A stretch of DNA of 48,550 nt from UBA1724 sp963611685 (GTDB lineage Bacteria; Verrucomicrobiota; Lentisphaeria; Oligosphaerales; Oligosphaeraceae): positions 1-48,550 of the forward strand of contig CAVDSU010000004.1 of NCBI GenBank assembly GCA_963611685.1, given 5' to 3'. Of the stretch, positions 31,803 through 41,145 are shown in pieces. The notes under the pieces were generated by a model. The model saw only the letters and a list, made by a program, of their open reading frames with translations. It had not been told where the DNA came from and did no database searches. Numbering within the stretch: position 1 is the stretch's first letter; the number at the start of each line of letters is the position of its first letter. Made by a program: the position numbers and the translations under genes.

Positions 31803-34800
31803 ATGCCTCTCAATACCTCACTCGCAGATTTCAACCGCATCGCCTCCGGCAAATACAACGCCGGGCAGATCGACATCCAGCGCGACGCACAGGGCAACGA
31901 AGTGCTCGTGAAGGTCAATAACCACCGCTGGAAGAGCTCCAAGAACAACGTGCTCCTCGCCCCCGAAAGGATCCTCGCCGTGAAGCAGGCATTCCTCGCC
32001 GCACTGCGCCGCGGCGGCGTCAGCGAAGAAAACCTCGCCGAAATCCGCGCGCGCCTCGGACTGCCCCTGACCCAGGAGCTGCTGCGGAAACGCGGGGAGA
32101 AGGGCACCATGCTCCGGGCACGCTTCGAGCCCCTCACCCGCGCACAGGTCCGCGCCATCCTCGACCAATACGCCGCACGCGGCACGGGAATGACCCAGGA
32201 GACCTGGAACGAGATGGATCCCGAAAACTTCCGGAAGGGCTTCGAGACCGCACACATGGGCGCCAAGCGCACCGCCATCCAGGAGCGCATCAACCACGCC
32301 GCCAGGAATTTCTACCAACAGCACCTGCTCAGCGACGGCTCCAGCGTCTTCGAAATGTCCGACGTCCACGGACTGCTCAGCACCACCCTCAGCCTCGCCT
32401 CCCTCCAGCGCACACGGCTCCGCCGCCTCGACGCCGCACCCACCGATGCGGATCGCCGGAATGCACGCACGCGGCTGGCACAGGAATTCCGCGGGCTCTT
32501 CTCCGCCGTCTTCAAGCTGCACACCACCCCCGCCCTGCAGGAGTCCGGGGAATTCTGGCTGGCCAACCAGCAGGTGAAGCTGGTCCGCGGCGAAGACGGC
32601 AAGCTCTCCGCCCTGGTGGGCACCGGCGACCTCCAGACCAAGATCGACCTCAAGGCGGATGCGGAAGCCATGCTGAACCGGCTCATCGGACGCATGGCCG
32701 CCGACAAGGACACCCTCGGCGCCACCGCAGTCAAGGGCCTCCTCGCTATGGTCTACGACCACGACCTGGAAGGCGGACTGCTCGCCAACGACCGCACCAG
32801 CCTCGTCCGGCAAACCGCAGCACTCCTCGTGGCACGCACCTCCGGAGTCCGCATGGACGCCATCCTCAACGGAAACTTCAACACCGGAGTGCTCGTCGAC
32901 ATCACCGAAAAGATCCTGGACGGCGACGTCATCAACGGCGCCGAGGAGCTGCGCACCTACCACGACCGGATGGTGCGCGACTCCGCGGATCTCCCCGAGG
33001 ACATCAAGCGCATCCTGGAGGGCGTGGCGAATGTCCCCCTGGAAAAGACGGAGAAGGGCGCGCTGATTGTCCAGGCGCCCATCGTCGCGGAGGTCAACGA
33101 GGTGGCCCCCGTGCCCCCCGCGCCCCCCATGCCCTACGTGGCGCCCCTCGCCGGAGTCCCCATCGACGCCATCAAGGACTTCGTGGCGGACCTGGTCTTC
33201 TCCAACGAGACCATGGTCGCCGACGTGGTGGTGAACCGCCCCGGCGAGACCATGCGGAAGATGCTCTCCGACTACGAGCGCATGAAGGCGTTCGTCGCCA
33301 TCCTCAAGAACCCCGACGTCCTGGATCCCGCCGTGGCGCCCCAGATCCTCCCGGTGGTGAAGGAGGGCTTCGCCAAGATGGCCGCCGCCCTCGAGCCCGC
33401 CTGGCAGGCCACACACAACGGACAGACCTTCGCACAGGCACGGGAAACCGAGGACTTCGGAAAGCAATTCGCCGCATTCTTCCAGAACGCGCAAAGCCTC
33501 CCCGGCGCCGACATCGCCAAGTTCGACAACATCATCCAGGTCATGGCGAATAAGGGCTGCGAGTCCATCCAGGCATTCGTCAACTCCATCTTCCGCATCA
33601 ACGCCGGACAGGCAAATGCCATCGGCGCGCTCACCAATGAGCCGTACAAGAACATGACGGCCCAGCAGATCAAGGCGCAGCTGGACGCCAAGAACCTCAA
33701 CCAGATCCTGGACGCCGCCTCCAACTCCGACGTCCCCGGACAGGTCGGATTCTTCAAGCAGGTCCTCTCCACCTACTTCACCTCCCTCGGCAAGGCAGAC
33801 CGCCGCAGCGTCTTCGCCGCCGCCATGCGCTACGCACAGAACTTCGACCTGGGCGACAAGCAGGGCGCGGAGCGCGAGGAGGCGAACAAGATCGCCGTCA
33901 ACAAGTTCACCGGAGCCATCCTCAAGGGCGCAGGCCCCCTCCTCCACAAGATGATGCAGGGACTCCCCCGCGACATCATGGGCGAGTTCTCCGACGCGCT
34001 CAACGACATGAAGAGCTCCCTGGCCCCCATCCCCAGCAAGATCGTCCAGGGATACCTGATGCAGCTGGTCAACGAGTCCAACGGACACATCCGCTCCATC
34101 ACCATGGAGAAGTCCCTGGGCGCCGCCTCCGTGGGCGAGACCTTCCTCTGCAAGGTCCAGCTCTTCACCGGACAGGAGCCCAAGAAGGTGCGGATCCAGG
34201 GAATCGACGGCCGCCCCGCCTACCAGGAAGTGAAGGACGAGAATGGCCAGCCCGTCATGGAGGACACCTTCGAGACCAAGCTCGTGGTCGTGAAGATCAT
34301 GCGCCACGACGCCGAGCGCCGGATGCGCGCCGAGGCCGAGATCTTCAACGCCGCAGCCGCGAAGATCCCCGGAATGTCCAAGACCTGGGAGGGACTCCTC
34401 CACCAATACGAGCAGGAATTCGACTTCACCCATGAGGCAGCGAACATCAACGAGGGCGTGGAGCTCTACGACATCTCCGAGGGCAAGAACCCGGAGCTGC
34501 ACGCCATCGCCCCCCATGTCAGCTGCATGAAGCTCTCCAACCTGGCCGCCCCCAAGCGGGACATCCTCGTCCTGGAGCAGGTCATCGGGCATACCCTGGA
34601 CAAGTTCTTCGCCAACAACACGGAGGAGGTCCGCAGCAAGATGGCGTACCTCTACCAGAGAGTCCCCGGCGGAAAGCGCCTCCAGTGGAAGGCTCGCCCC
34701 GGAAGCGGGAAGCTCCTGCCGGTCCTCAAGCCCGACTACACCGCCCTGACCATCAACCAGGCGCGCACCTGGCTCGCCTACGACCAGTCCTCCATCACCA

Positions 34801-36080
34801 ATGCCCAGAAACACCTCCTGGAGGCCAGCAAGGCGTGGTTCTACGAGGCGCTCTTCGGCTCCGGAAAGTTCCACGGCGACACCCACTCCGGTAACCTGAT
34901 GAACTCCGCTGGCTCCGTCACCTTCATCGATTTCGGAAACCTCTACAAGCTCAAGGAGCAGAACGACGCCGGGAAGAACGAAAAGCACGAGCTGCTGCGC
35001 GTCATCCTGGGAGCCACCTTCCGTGACAAGGATTTCATCCTCACGGGCTTCGCGAACCTCCTCTCCCCCGAAGGACGCGCTACATTGGAGGCGAACCGCG
35101 ACAAGGCCGAGGCGATCCTGAACTCCGTCCTGGCGAAGGGCGGCTTCTCGCAGGACATCGTCTACCGCCTCAACGCCGCCATCGCCGAACTCCAGAAGCT
35201 GGGCCTGGAACTGCCCCCCCAGATCAACTGCTTCGTGCAGTCCATGATGCGCATGGCGAACACGGTCACCGAGATGAACACCATCATCAAGCAGATGGCC
35301 GCGCTCCTGGACCCCGAGGCCTGGAACATCCCCGGAAACCCGCCCCAGCGCGACGAGCTCGACCTGCTCGGGAAGATCCGCGACGCCTATGCCGGCTCCG
35401 CCAACGACCCGCGGAACGCCCCGAAGAACAATGCCTCGCTCCCCGGCGTCGACGAACGCATGTCCGCCGCCGACTTCGGCGGCGACGTCCAACAGGCCAA
35501 CACCTTCTTCGCCGCCGGCGGCGAATACCACAACAAGGTGCTCCAGCGGCTCACCGGCGCGCAGGACCCCGTGCAAGTCGCCACCGAGCTGTGCGACATG
35601 TTCAAGGCGAACCTCACCCCCGTCGAGGCAAACTACATCCTCGACAACGACCGCCGCCGCTCCCTCGACGACGCCCTCAACGCCCTCCGGAACGCACTCG
35701 CCAGAAACCCCTCCGCCGAACAGCGCTCCGCCGCAATCCTGGCATTCACGGAGGCTTATGTCTACAATGTCAAGACGGCCGTCACCGGCATCCGCTTCGA
35801 GGAATTCTCCATCAAGGACCTGCACATCGAGACGCCGGCCACCTTCGCCAGCGCACTCATGGACCTGCTCCTCGACAACTTCGACGCGGACATCCTGGGA
35901 CAGATCTTCTCCTTCAGGGAAACCATGAAGCTGATGAGCGACGCCGCCGCGATCAACAAGGAACTGCCCGGACACGGATTCTTCAACACCAATTCGTCCA
36001 TCCTGGAAAACCTCAAGGCAGACGCCGCCAACGCCTCCTCCGACAAAGACTCCTCCTACAAAATCGACATCGGAATCTAA
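31803..36080 (+). CDS. Giant predicted T3SS effector with an ABC1/UbiB-type kinase domain
   Basis: A 1425-residue protein with AGGAG before the ATG. Residues 1-125 are the module shared with the other two giants (ASGKYNAGQI near residue 14, VNNHRW near 38, LTRAQVRAILDQYA near 110). Residues about 700-1110 hold an atypical kinase of the ABC1/UbiB/AarF group: KMMQ in the KxGQ position near 720, LGAASVGET as the Ala-rich loop near 770, VVVK with Lys831, EFDFTHEAANINEG near 880, LEQVIGHTL near 922, HGDTHSGN at 1024-1031 and DFG from Asp1043. Catalytic residues look intact. Flanks are helical and unknown. UbiB proteins normally act in quinone metabolism and lack these extensions. A CesT-type chaperone gene follows by four bases. 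Confidence 0.8.
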   Translation: MPLNTSLADFNRIASGKYNAGQIDIQRDAQGNEVLVKVNNHRWKSSKNNVLLAPERILAVKQAFLAALRRGGVSEENLAEIRARLGLPLTQELLRKRGEKGTMLRARFEPLTRAQVRAILDQYAARGTGMTQETWNEMDPENFRKGFETAHMGAKRTAIQERINHAARNFYQQHLLSDGSSVFEMSDVHGLLSTTLSLASLQRTRLRRLDAAPTDADRRNARTRLAQEFRGLFSAVFKLHTTPALQESGEFWLANQQVKLVRGEDGKLSALVGTGDLQTKIDLKADAEAMLNRLIGRMAADKDTLGATAVKGLLAMVYDHDLEGGLLANDRTSLVRQTAALLVARTSGVRMDAILNGNFNTGVLVDITEKILDGDVINGAEELRTYHDRMVRDSADLPEDIKRILEGVANVPLEKTEKGALIVQAPIVAEVNEVAPVPPAPPMPYVAPLAGVPIDAIKDFVADLVFSNETMVADVVVNRPGETMRKMLSDYERMKAFVAILKNPDVLDPAVAPQILPVVKEGFAKMAAALEPAWQATHNGQTFAQARETEDFGKQFAAFFQNAQSLPGADIAKFDNIIQVMANKGCESIQAFVNSIFRINAGQANAIGALTNEPYKNMTAQQIKAQLDAKNLNQILDAASNSDVPGQVGFFKQVLSTYFTSLGKADRRSVFAAAMRYAQNFDLGDKQGAEREEANKIAVNKFTGAILKGAGPLLHKMMQGLPRDIMGEFSDALNDMKSSLAPIPSKIVQGYLMQLVNESNGHIRSITMEKSLGAASVGETFLCKVQLFTGQEPKKVRIQGIDGRPAYQEVKDENGQPVMEDTFETKLVVVKIMRHDAERRMRAEAEIFNAAAAKIPGMSKTWEGLLHQYEQEFDFTHEAANINEGVELYDISEGKNPELHAIAPHVSCMKLSNLAAPKRDILVLEQVIGHTLDKFFANNTEEVRSKMAYLYQRVPGGKRLQWKARPGSGKLLPVLKPDYTALTINQARTWLAYDQSSITNAQKHLLEASKAWFYEALFGSGKFHGDTHSGNLMNSAGSVTFIDFGNLYKLKEQNDAGKNEKHELLRVILGATFRDKDFILTGFANLLSPEGRATLEANRDKAEAILNSVLAKGGFSQDIVYRLNAAIAELQKLGLELPPQINCFVQSMMRMANTVTEMNTIIKQMAALLDPEAWNIPGNPPQRDELDLLGKIRDAYAGSANDPRNAPKNNASLPGVDERMSAADFGGDVQQANTFFAAGGEYHNKVLQRLTGAQDPVQVATELCDMFKANLTPVEANYILDNDRRRSLDDALNALRNALARNPSAEQRSAAILAFTEAYVYNVKTAVTGIRFEEFSIKDLHIETPATFASALMDLLLDNFDADILGQIFSFRETMKLMSDAAAINKELPGHGFFNTNSSILENLKADAANASSDKDSSYKIDIGI

Positions 36081-36084
36081 CACC

Positions 36085-36531
36085 ATGACACTCCAAGAAC
36101 TCCTGAACGCACTCAACGAAAAGCTGGGCCTCGACCTCGTCTACGAAGGCGGAGCCACAGCGCTCGAAATCGACGGCATTCCCGTCATCCTCCAGGAAGC
36201 CGAAGACGGCATCGTACTCGTCCACGCCGACCTGGGGGAGATCCCCGTGGACCGGCAGGACGCCATCGCCGCCGCCGCCATGGAGGCGAACTACCTCTAC
36301 CAGGGCACCGGCGGCGCCACCCTGGCGGTGGATCCCGCTGACGGACACCTCCATCTCCAGAAATACAACTGGCTCGACCGCACCGACGCCGACAAGGCAC
36401 TGGAGGCGCTGGACCGCTTCGCCGAAACCGCCACACAGTGGCAGGCGCTCCTCACCGCACCCCTGGAAGACGCCCCCGCCAGCCAGACCGACGGAGAACT
36501 CCCCCTCTCCAACGAATTCATGAGGATGTAG
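36085..36531 (+). CDS. CesT-type class I T3SS chaperone, probably for the giant kinase
   Basis: The 148-residue acidic protein matches the CesT pattern well: LQELLNALNEKLGLDLVYEGG, strand DGIPVILQEAEDGIVLVHADLG, helix AIAAAAMEANYLYQGTGGATLAVDP, strand HLHLQKYNWL and the last helix ALEALDRFAETATQWQALL. It follows the giant kinase gene by four bases and is followed by a terminator, so both form one unit and the kinase is the likely client. The tail after residue 125 is polar. Confidence 0.85.
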   Translation: MTLQELLNALNEKLGLDLVYEGGATALEIDGIPVILQEAEDGIVLVHADLGEIPVDRQDAIAAAAMEANYLYQGTGGATLAVDPADGHLHLQKYNWLDRTDADKALEALDRFAETATQWQALLTAPLEDAPASQTDGELPLSNEFMRM

Positions 36532-36560
36532 TCCCCACCACACCCCCACACATACACCGC

Positions 36561-36600
36561 AAAACGCCCCACGACGCAATCACGCCGCGGGGCGTTTTCT
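36561..36600. terminator. Intrinsic terminator after the kinase-chaperone unit
   Basis: A perfect 10-bp stem AAAACGCCCC (36561-36570) with GGGGCGTTTT (36589-36598), followed by CTTG. Flanking A and T runs let it work on both strands. It closes the transcript that starts at promoter candidate P3. Confidence 0.8.
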
Positions 36601-36707
36601 TGTACATCCGTGTCCAGGAGCCGCGGAATCCCCCCCAATACCGCTCTCCACGGGCACAAAGCCACGCACAGAAAGGCATTTCCACACCCTCGGCGCCAAT
36701 TTGGACG

Positions 36708-36806
36708 CGCTTGGCGCACGCGCCGGCCAATTCCGGCGCGGGGGGTCGCATTTAGCGAAAACTTTCGCGAGCGAAACCCTGGCCTCCTTCCTCCTTCCTC
36801 CTTTTT
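36708..36806. repeat. Dispersed double-hairpin repeat, copy 1
   Basis: This non-coding element shares with 48385-48466 and 48492-48550 a core with the hairpin CGCGCCGG / CCGGCGCG (six-base loop), then a GCGAAACCCTGGCC string and a pyrimidine tract cttcctccttcctcc. The segment between (36740-36772) has diverged. It occupies the 373-base gap between the kinase unit and the second giant gene, which otherwise holds the terminator and promoter P4. Confidence 0.75.
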
Positions 36807-36825
36807 CAAAAATTATGGTACGTGC

Positions 36826-36851
36826 GTAACCTTCGGGCGGACTTGCGTGTA
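36826..36851 (+). promoter_or_regulatory. ECF-type promoter candidate P4
   Basis: GTAAC at 36826-36830, a 16-base spacer and GTGTA at 36847-36851, 53 bases before the ATG at 36905. GCGTAACCTT and GTGTAAACCG are shared with P2. It stands after a terminator and a repeat, so the second giant gene is very likely transcribed from here. Confidence 0.62.
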
Positions 36852-36904
36852 AACCGTGCGAGGACGATCCTTCCCCCCATCCATCCCCACACAGGAGCGA
36901 AACC

Positions 36905-39900
36905 ATGCCTCGGGACATCAATCTCAACAACGTCAATATCTCCCTCCAGGAATTCCAGAGGCTTTCCGCCGGCAAATACAACGCCGGCGAGGTGAAGCTC
37001 TCCAGCGAGACGCGCCTGGCGAAGATCAACAACCACGTCCACCGCCTCCGCTCCAACGACCAGAGCCTCTCCCACACGGAGATCCTGGTCATCAAGGACG
37101 CCTTCGTCAAGGCGCTCTCGCAGAGCGGCGTGGCGCGGGAGGAGGTCGCGCGGGTGCGCCGGGAGCTCGGCCTGGCCCCCGAGGGCACCGGCGACAAGGA
37201 GCTGTCGAAGCGGAGCCTCCAGCCCCTCACCCGCCAGCAGATCCGGGAGATCCTGGACCGCAATGCCCGCGCCATCAACGAGGGGCACCAAGACGCCCCG
37301 ATTGTCCGCACCGCACGGCAGCTCCACCGCGGGCGCACCGAAGAGCAGGCAGAGCGCGTGGAGCGCAAGCGTGGCGAGGCAGCCGCCGCCACGCGGGGGC
37401 GCAGGACCCTCGACGAAAGCAGGAATCTCTCCCTCTACCAAAAGACCCTCGCCGGCGATACCTGCTTCCTCCCCCAAAAGGACCGCCCGCTGGCGCTGCG
37501 CTTCGCAAAGGCGCAGAAGGCCGCCATTCTCCAGAACTCCGAAAACCGCCCCGGCGACCAACCCTGCACCCTCACCATCCGCACCGACACCGGCGCACAC
37601 ATCGAGGTCGCCTCCGGCGCCTCCGAGGCGGAGACCATCCAGATGCTCGACGAGCTGATCCTGCAGCTGACGCACGGCGAGGCCCCCACCCAGCAGGACA
37701 TCTCCCTCCAGAACGCCTTCCTCGCCATCGGCACCAGTGCCCACGGACCCAACCCGGCGAGGGCATACAACCAATGGGCATACGCCCCGGAGACGCGGTT
37801 CCTGCCCCCGAAGACGCTGCGCACCGCCGCCGTCACCATCCTCCTGCAGCGCGGAATCCTGGACTACAATACCCTCGCACTGGTCAACAAGACGCCGATC
37901 CCGCGGGTCATTGTCATGATCCAGACCCTCCTGAGCTCCGCGAACGGCTTCCGCGAAAACCGCCTCCGCCAGAACCCGTACATCCTCCTCCTGAACTCCC
38001 ACATGGAAAGGGCCAACGTGGTCGTGCCCCCCGAGGAGCAGGCATACATCCCCGCACTCCCCCCCGCACGCCGAAATGCCCTCCTGGCGGATCTCCTCAC
38101 CAACCCCGCACAAAAGAAGGCACTGCCCTTCGAATACCACAGGCTTGCCGCCGAATGCCGCGAGGCCGCCGTCCAGAAATTCGGCGAAGAATACGCCGGC
38201 GATGCCGATGGACTGCACGGCCTCGCCAACGAGGACGATCTCCGCGCATTCTGCAACGCGGAGACCGCCGCCGGACGCGAAGTGACCGCGTATCGCCTCC
38301 ATGACGCCTTCCTCGACAGCGCCCTGAAGAACTGCGCCTTGAAGCGCATCGCCGGACAATTCAAGGCACTCCTCCCACAGGACGCAAACGCCGACGACAC
38401 CGCCCTGCGGCTCGCGAAGGCGCTGACGAAAAACCGCCCCGGACTGCTTCAGGAAATCATCGACGCCGCGCCCGCCGGCGACACCCTGGCGCCTCTCGAG
38501 GACGAAATGCGGTCAATGGCGCTGCGCGGCGCCACCGTGGACGCCCTCCGCGGGGGTCCCCTGCAGAAGATGCTTTCCGACGCGCTGTCCACCGAGCTGG
38601 AACTCTCCGAATTCTCCCTCCTGGGAACTGGAATCAACCTCCAGGCGCAGGCAGACGCCATCCTCGACGAGCTGGGCGACGCCATCGACCGCGGCACACA
38701 CCCCGCAAAGGACCTGGAGCAAATCCGCGACGCCTTCCAGGAAAAGGCCACCGAGTCCGCGCACCAGCGCGCCGTGCTCCTGGCGAAGGTGGACACGCTA
38801 CGGCTGCCCGCACGCCACGCAGACACCCTCAAGGCGCTCCTCCTGAGCATCGACTCCGTCCGCGGCCTCGACCTGGACGCCCTTGCCGCGCAAGCCCGGG
38901 TCCTGGATCTCACCGGACTCTTCAATCTCCTTGCCACAAGCGGCGCCCCCGACAAGAACGACGTCTATGACGCCATGCACAATCTGGGGCAGGTGCTCTT
39001 CGCCAACGACGCCGCGCCCGCCGAAACCCAGATCCTGGCGCAGCTCGCCACCGCACAGACCCCCGGCCTCGCCGATCTGCTCGACTACTTCTTCGCCCGC
39101 TATGACGTGAAGGCCGACCTCGCCGCCGCCCAAAAGGCCCCGGGCGCCCCCGCCACAGCCGCACTGCCCTTCCTGGGCGCCCCAAACGCCACCGCCGAAC
39201 ACCGCGCCGCCCTCGCCAACGCCATCGGCACCGCCGCCATACCACCCCTCTATGAAAAGGCGCTCCTGGACGCCATCGACGGCGCCGGACTCGCCGATCT
39301 CCCCCGCGCCGACAAACACGCACTCTTCGCGCCCGGCACCGAACTCGGACAGGCGCTGCGCAACGCCGCAATCGCCCTGCCCGACGCCACGCCGCTGCTT
39401 CCCTGCTACCTGAAAGCCCTTGCCGACGGCATCCTGGCGTCCCTCGACAAGGCGCCCCTGCTGGCGCGCATCGAGGCATACCAGGCGCATCGCGACACCG
39501 TGGAGGCGCCCGCGCTCCGCGCCGGATACCACAAGAGCGACCTCTCCATGCTCTGCCACGCCTTCGGCCTCTGCCAGCAGGCCATGAAGTGCTCCAACGA
39601 GGAGGCGCTGCGCGCCGTCCTGGACCCCGCCACCCCCGTTCGCAAGCTCTACGGCTTCGGCGGACGCTTCCTGGAGTCCCCGGAGAACTTCGCCAAGGGC
39701 CTGACACTCCTGCAGCAATTCCAGCAGTGGTTCCCGTCCACCACGGACGCCATCCAACAGCTCCACGACAACCCGGGCGCCCCCATTCCCGAGGGCACCA
39801 CACGCACCGCCATCAACGCCGACTTCAACCACTTCACCCCCGACGCACAGGCCGCATTCGAGCGCTTCCTCTTCCAGGAAATCGCCCTCAACCCCGAGCT

Positions 39901-40954
39901 CCCCCTGGAGGCGCAGAATCCCGAGGACGTCTTCGGCATGGAGCACAACCCCGCCACACGCTACGTGGGGCGCGGATACACCAGCGCCTGCGCCAACACC
40001 GTCGCGCAGATCCCCCCGAAGGCACGGCAGCTCCTCTACCAGGCACTGGACCTCCTCCAGCCCCTCCAGGAAACCCCCGCCGAGGCGAACCACAAGAGCA
40101 GCAACACCGGCGCCGCTTTCCTGGTCGGACGAGTCCTGGCGCACCTGGAGGAAATCGAGCAGATGCGAAATTCCGGCACCCTCACCCGCGAGAACTTCCT
40201 GAACCGCTTCTACAACGAAATCCCCAACGCCGCCCAGAAGACCGCGCGGGAAATCTTCGACTGGTACACCAGCGAATTGGCCGAACAGCTCCTCGCCACA
40301 CGCTTCAACGGCGACTTCGCAAAAATGATCACCCTTTCCACCATGATCATCTGCTCCGGCCGCACCGTCGAAGAGGGCATCGAGGCCGTCCTGGAAAACC
40401 GCCGCCTCCCCAATGCACCGTACATCTCCAACGCCACCGGAAAGCTGGCCGACCTGGACGGCACCCCGCGGGGCGGGCGGGAACAGCTGGTCATGGACCT
40501 GGTGCGCCCCACGGTCTCCGTCCGGATCGACACCAACGAACGGCTCCTCCCCGAAGGCAGCAAGGGATTCGTCGTGCGCTTCTCCGACGGCACCGTCCTG
40601 TGCACGCGCCACGGCAACGGCAAGGAAGACACCGCCGCCTCCGCGCACGACATCGCGCACAAGGTGGAGTCCTTCGTGGGACACGTCCACCCGGAGCAGC
40701 TCTCCGCGGTCTGCTTCGCGCTGTCGCAGTCCGGCGCCGCATGCATGAAAAATGGCCTGACCGCCTACGGCATCCAGTCCGACGAACACGCCGCGCTCGT
40801 CTACGACGTCTCCCGCGACGAAGGCACCGGCGCCATCACCATCCACTACTCACAGCCCGCGGGATTCCCCCTGAAGTTCCACTGGGAGACCTACATCACC
40901 CTGGACGGCGCCACGACCACCACCCCGCTGGTCGTCGAGCCCCCAGAGGCATAG
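36905..40954 (+). CDS. Giant predicted T3SS effector, paralogue A
   Basis: A 1349-residue soluble protein with AGGAG before its ATG. Residues 1-122 form the shared N-terminal module (LQEFQRLSAGKYNAGEVKL near residue 12, KINNHVHRLRSN near 37, LTRQQIREILDRNA near 105). It is related along its whole length to the next giant gene; the best conserved parts are around residues 1010-1045 (GMEHNPATRYVGRGYTS), 1135-1175 and the last 140 residues (FVVRFSDGT, HPEQLSAVCFALSQSG, DEHAALVYDVSRDEGTG). No signal peptide, membrane segment or known enzyme motif is seen. Own ECF-type promoter and hairpin terminator. Export by the T3SS is inferred. Confidence 0.72.
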   Translation: MPRDINLNNVNISLQEFQRLSAGKYNAGEVKLSSETRLAKINNHVHRLRSNDQSLSHTEILVIKDAFVKALSQSGVAREEVARVRRELGLAPEGTGDKELSKRSLQPLTRQQIREILDRNARAINEGHQDAPIVRTARQLHRGRTEEQAERVERKRGEAAAATRGRRTLDESRNLSLYQKTLAGDTCFLPQKDRPLALRFAKAQKAAILQNSENRPGDQPCTLTIRTDTGAHIEVASGASEAETIQMLDELILQLTHGEAPTQQDISLQNAFLAIGTSAHGPNPARAYNQWAYAPETRFLPPKTLRTAAVTILLQRGILDYNTLALVNKTPIPRVIVMIQTLLSSANGFRENRLRQNPYILLLNSHMERANVVVPPEEQAYIPALPPARRNALLADLLTNPAQKKALPFEYHRLAAECREAAVQKFGEEYAGDADGLHGLANEDDLRAFCNAETAAGREVTAYRLHDAFLDSALKNCALKRIAGQFKALLPQDANADDTALRLAKALTKNRPGLLQEIIDAAPAGDTLAPLEDEMRSMALRGATVDALRGGPLQKMLSDALSTELELSEFSLLGTGINLQAQADAILDELGDAIDRGTHPAKDLEQIRDAFQEKATESAHQRAVLLAKVDTLRLPARHADTLKALLLSIDSVRGLDLDALAAQARVLDLTGLFNLLATSGAPDKNDVYDAMHNLGQVLFANDAAPAETQILAQLATAQTPGLADLLDYFFARYDVKADLAAAQKAPGAPATAALPFLGAPNATAEHRAALANAIGTAAIPPLYEKALLDAIDGAGLADLPRADKHALFAPGTELGQALRNAAIALPDATPLLPCYLKALADGILASLDKAPLLARIEAYQAHRDTVEAPALRAGYHKSDLSMLCHAFGLCQQAMKCSNEEALRAVLDPATPVRKLYGFGGRFLESPENFAKGLTLLQQFQQWFPSTTDAIQQLHDNPGAPIPEGTTRTAINADFNHFTPDAQAAFERFLFQEIALNPELPLEAQNPEDVFGMEHNPATRYVGRGYTSACANTVAQIPPKARQLLYQALDLLQPLQETPAEANHKSSNTGAAFLVGRVLAHLEEIEQMRNSGTLTRENFLNRFYNEIPNAAQKTAREIFDWYTSELAEQLLATRFNGDFAKMITLSTMIICSGRTVEEGIEAVLENRRLPNAPYISNATGKLADLDGTPRGGREQLVMDLVRPTVSVRIDTNERLLPEGSKGFVVRFSDGTVLCTRHGNGKEDTAASAHDIAHKVESFVGHVHPEQLSAVCFALSQSGAACMKNGLTAYGIQSDEHAALVYDVSRDEGTGAITIHYSQPAGFPLKFHWETYITLDGATTTTPLVVEPPEA

Positions 40955-41005
40955 ATAAAACACTCCCCGCAACAGCCGACAATCCACACGCCCACCACCA
41001 CGAAA

Positions 41006-41037
41006 CGCCCCGCCCGCCCACCCGGCGACGCGGGGCG
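41006..41037. terminator. Terminator-like hairpin after giant paralogue A
   Basis: Stem CGCCCCGC (41006-41013) with GCGGGGCG (41030-41037), extended by GAA / TTC pairing across one bulge, lies about 50 bases after the stop. A T-rich but interrupted tail (ATTCGTTCT) follows. It resembles the terminator at 36561 and probably separates the two giant genes. Confidence 0.6.
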
Positions 41038-41062
41038 ATTCGTTCTCCGGGCTTTATGGTAT

Positions 41063-41087
41063 GAAACATTCGGCAATCTCGGGTGTA
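41063..41087 (+). promoter_or_regulatory. ECF-type promoter candidate P5
   Basis: GAAAC at 41063-41067, a 15-base spacer and GTGTA at 41083-41087, 58 bases before the ATG at 41146. The bases after the first box (ATTCGG) resemble those of P4 (CTTCGG). It follows a hairpin terminator, so the third giant gene needs its own promoter here. Confidence 0.58.
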
Positions 41088-41145
41088 TACAGAGTAGACA
41101 GCATAGATAGAGCCACCCCCGCAAACGCCTGCAGAGACAACGATT

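Noticed and set aside
31818..36116. A 1432-codon open frame on the minus strand
   Set aside because: It mirrors the giant kinase gene. GC-rich codons on the plus strand leave few stops in this antisense frame; its translation is rich in Gly, Val, Glu and His with no motif, while the plus strand shows kinase motifs and a ribosome site.
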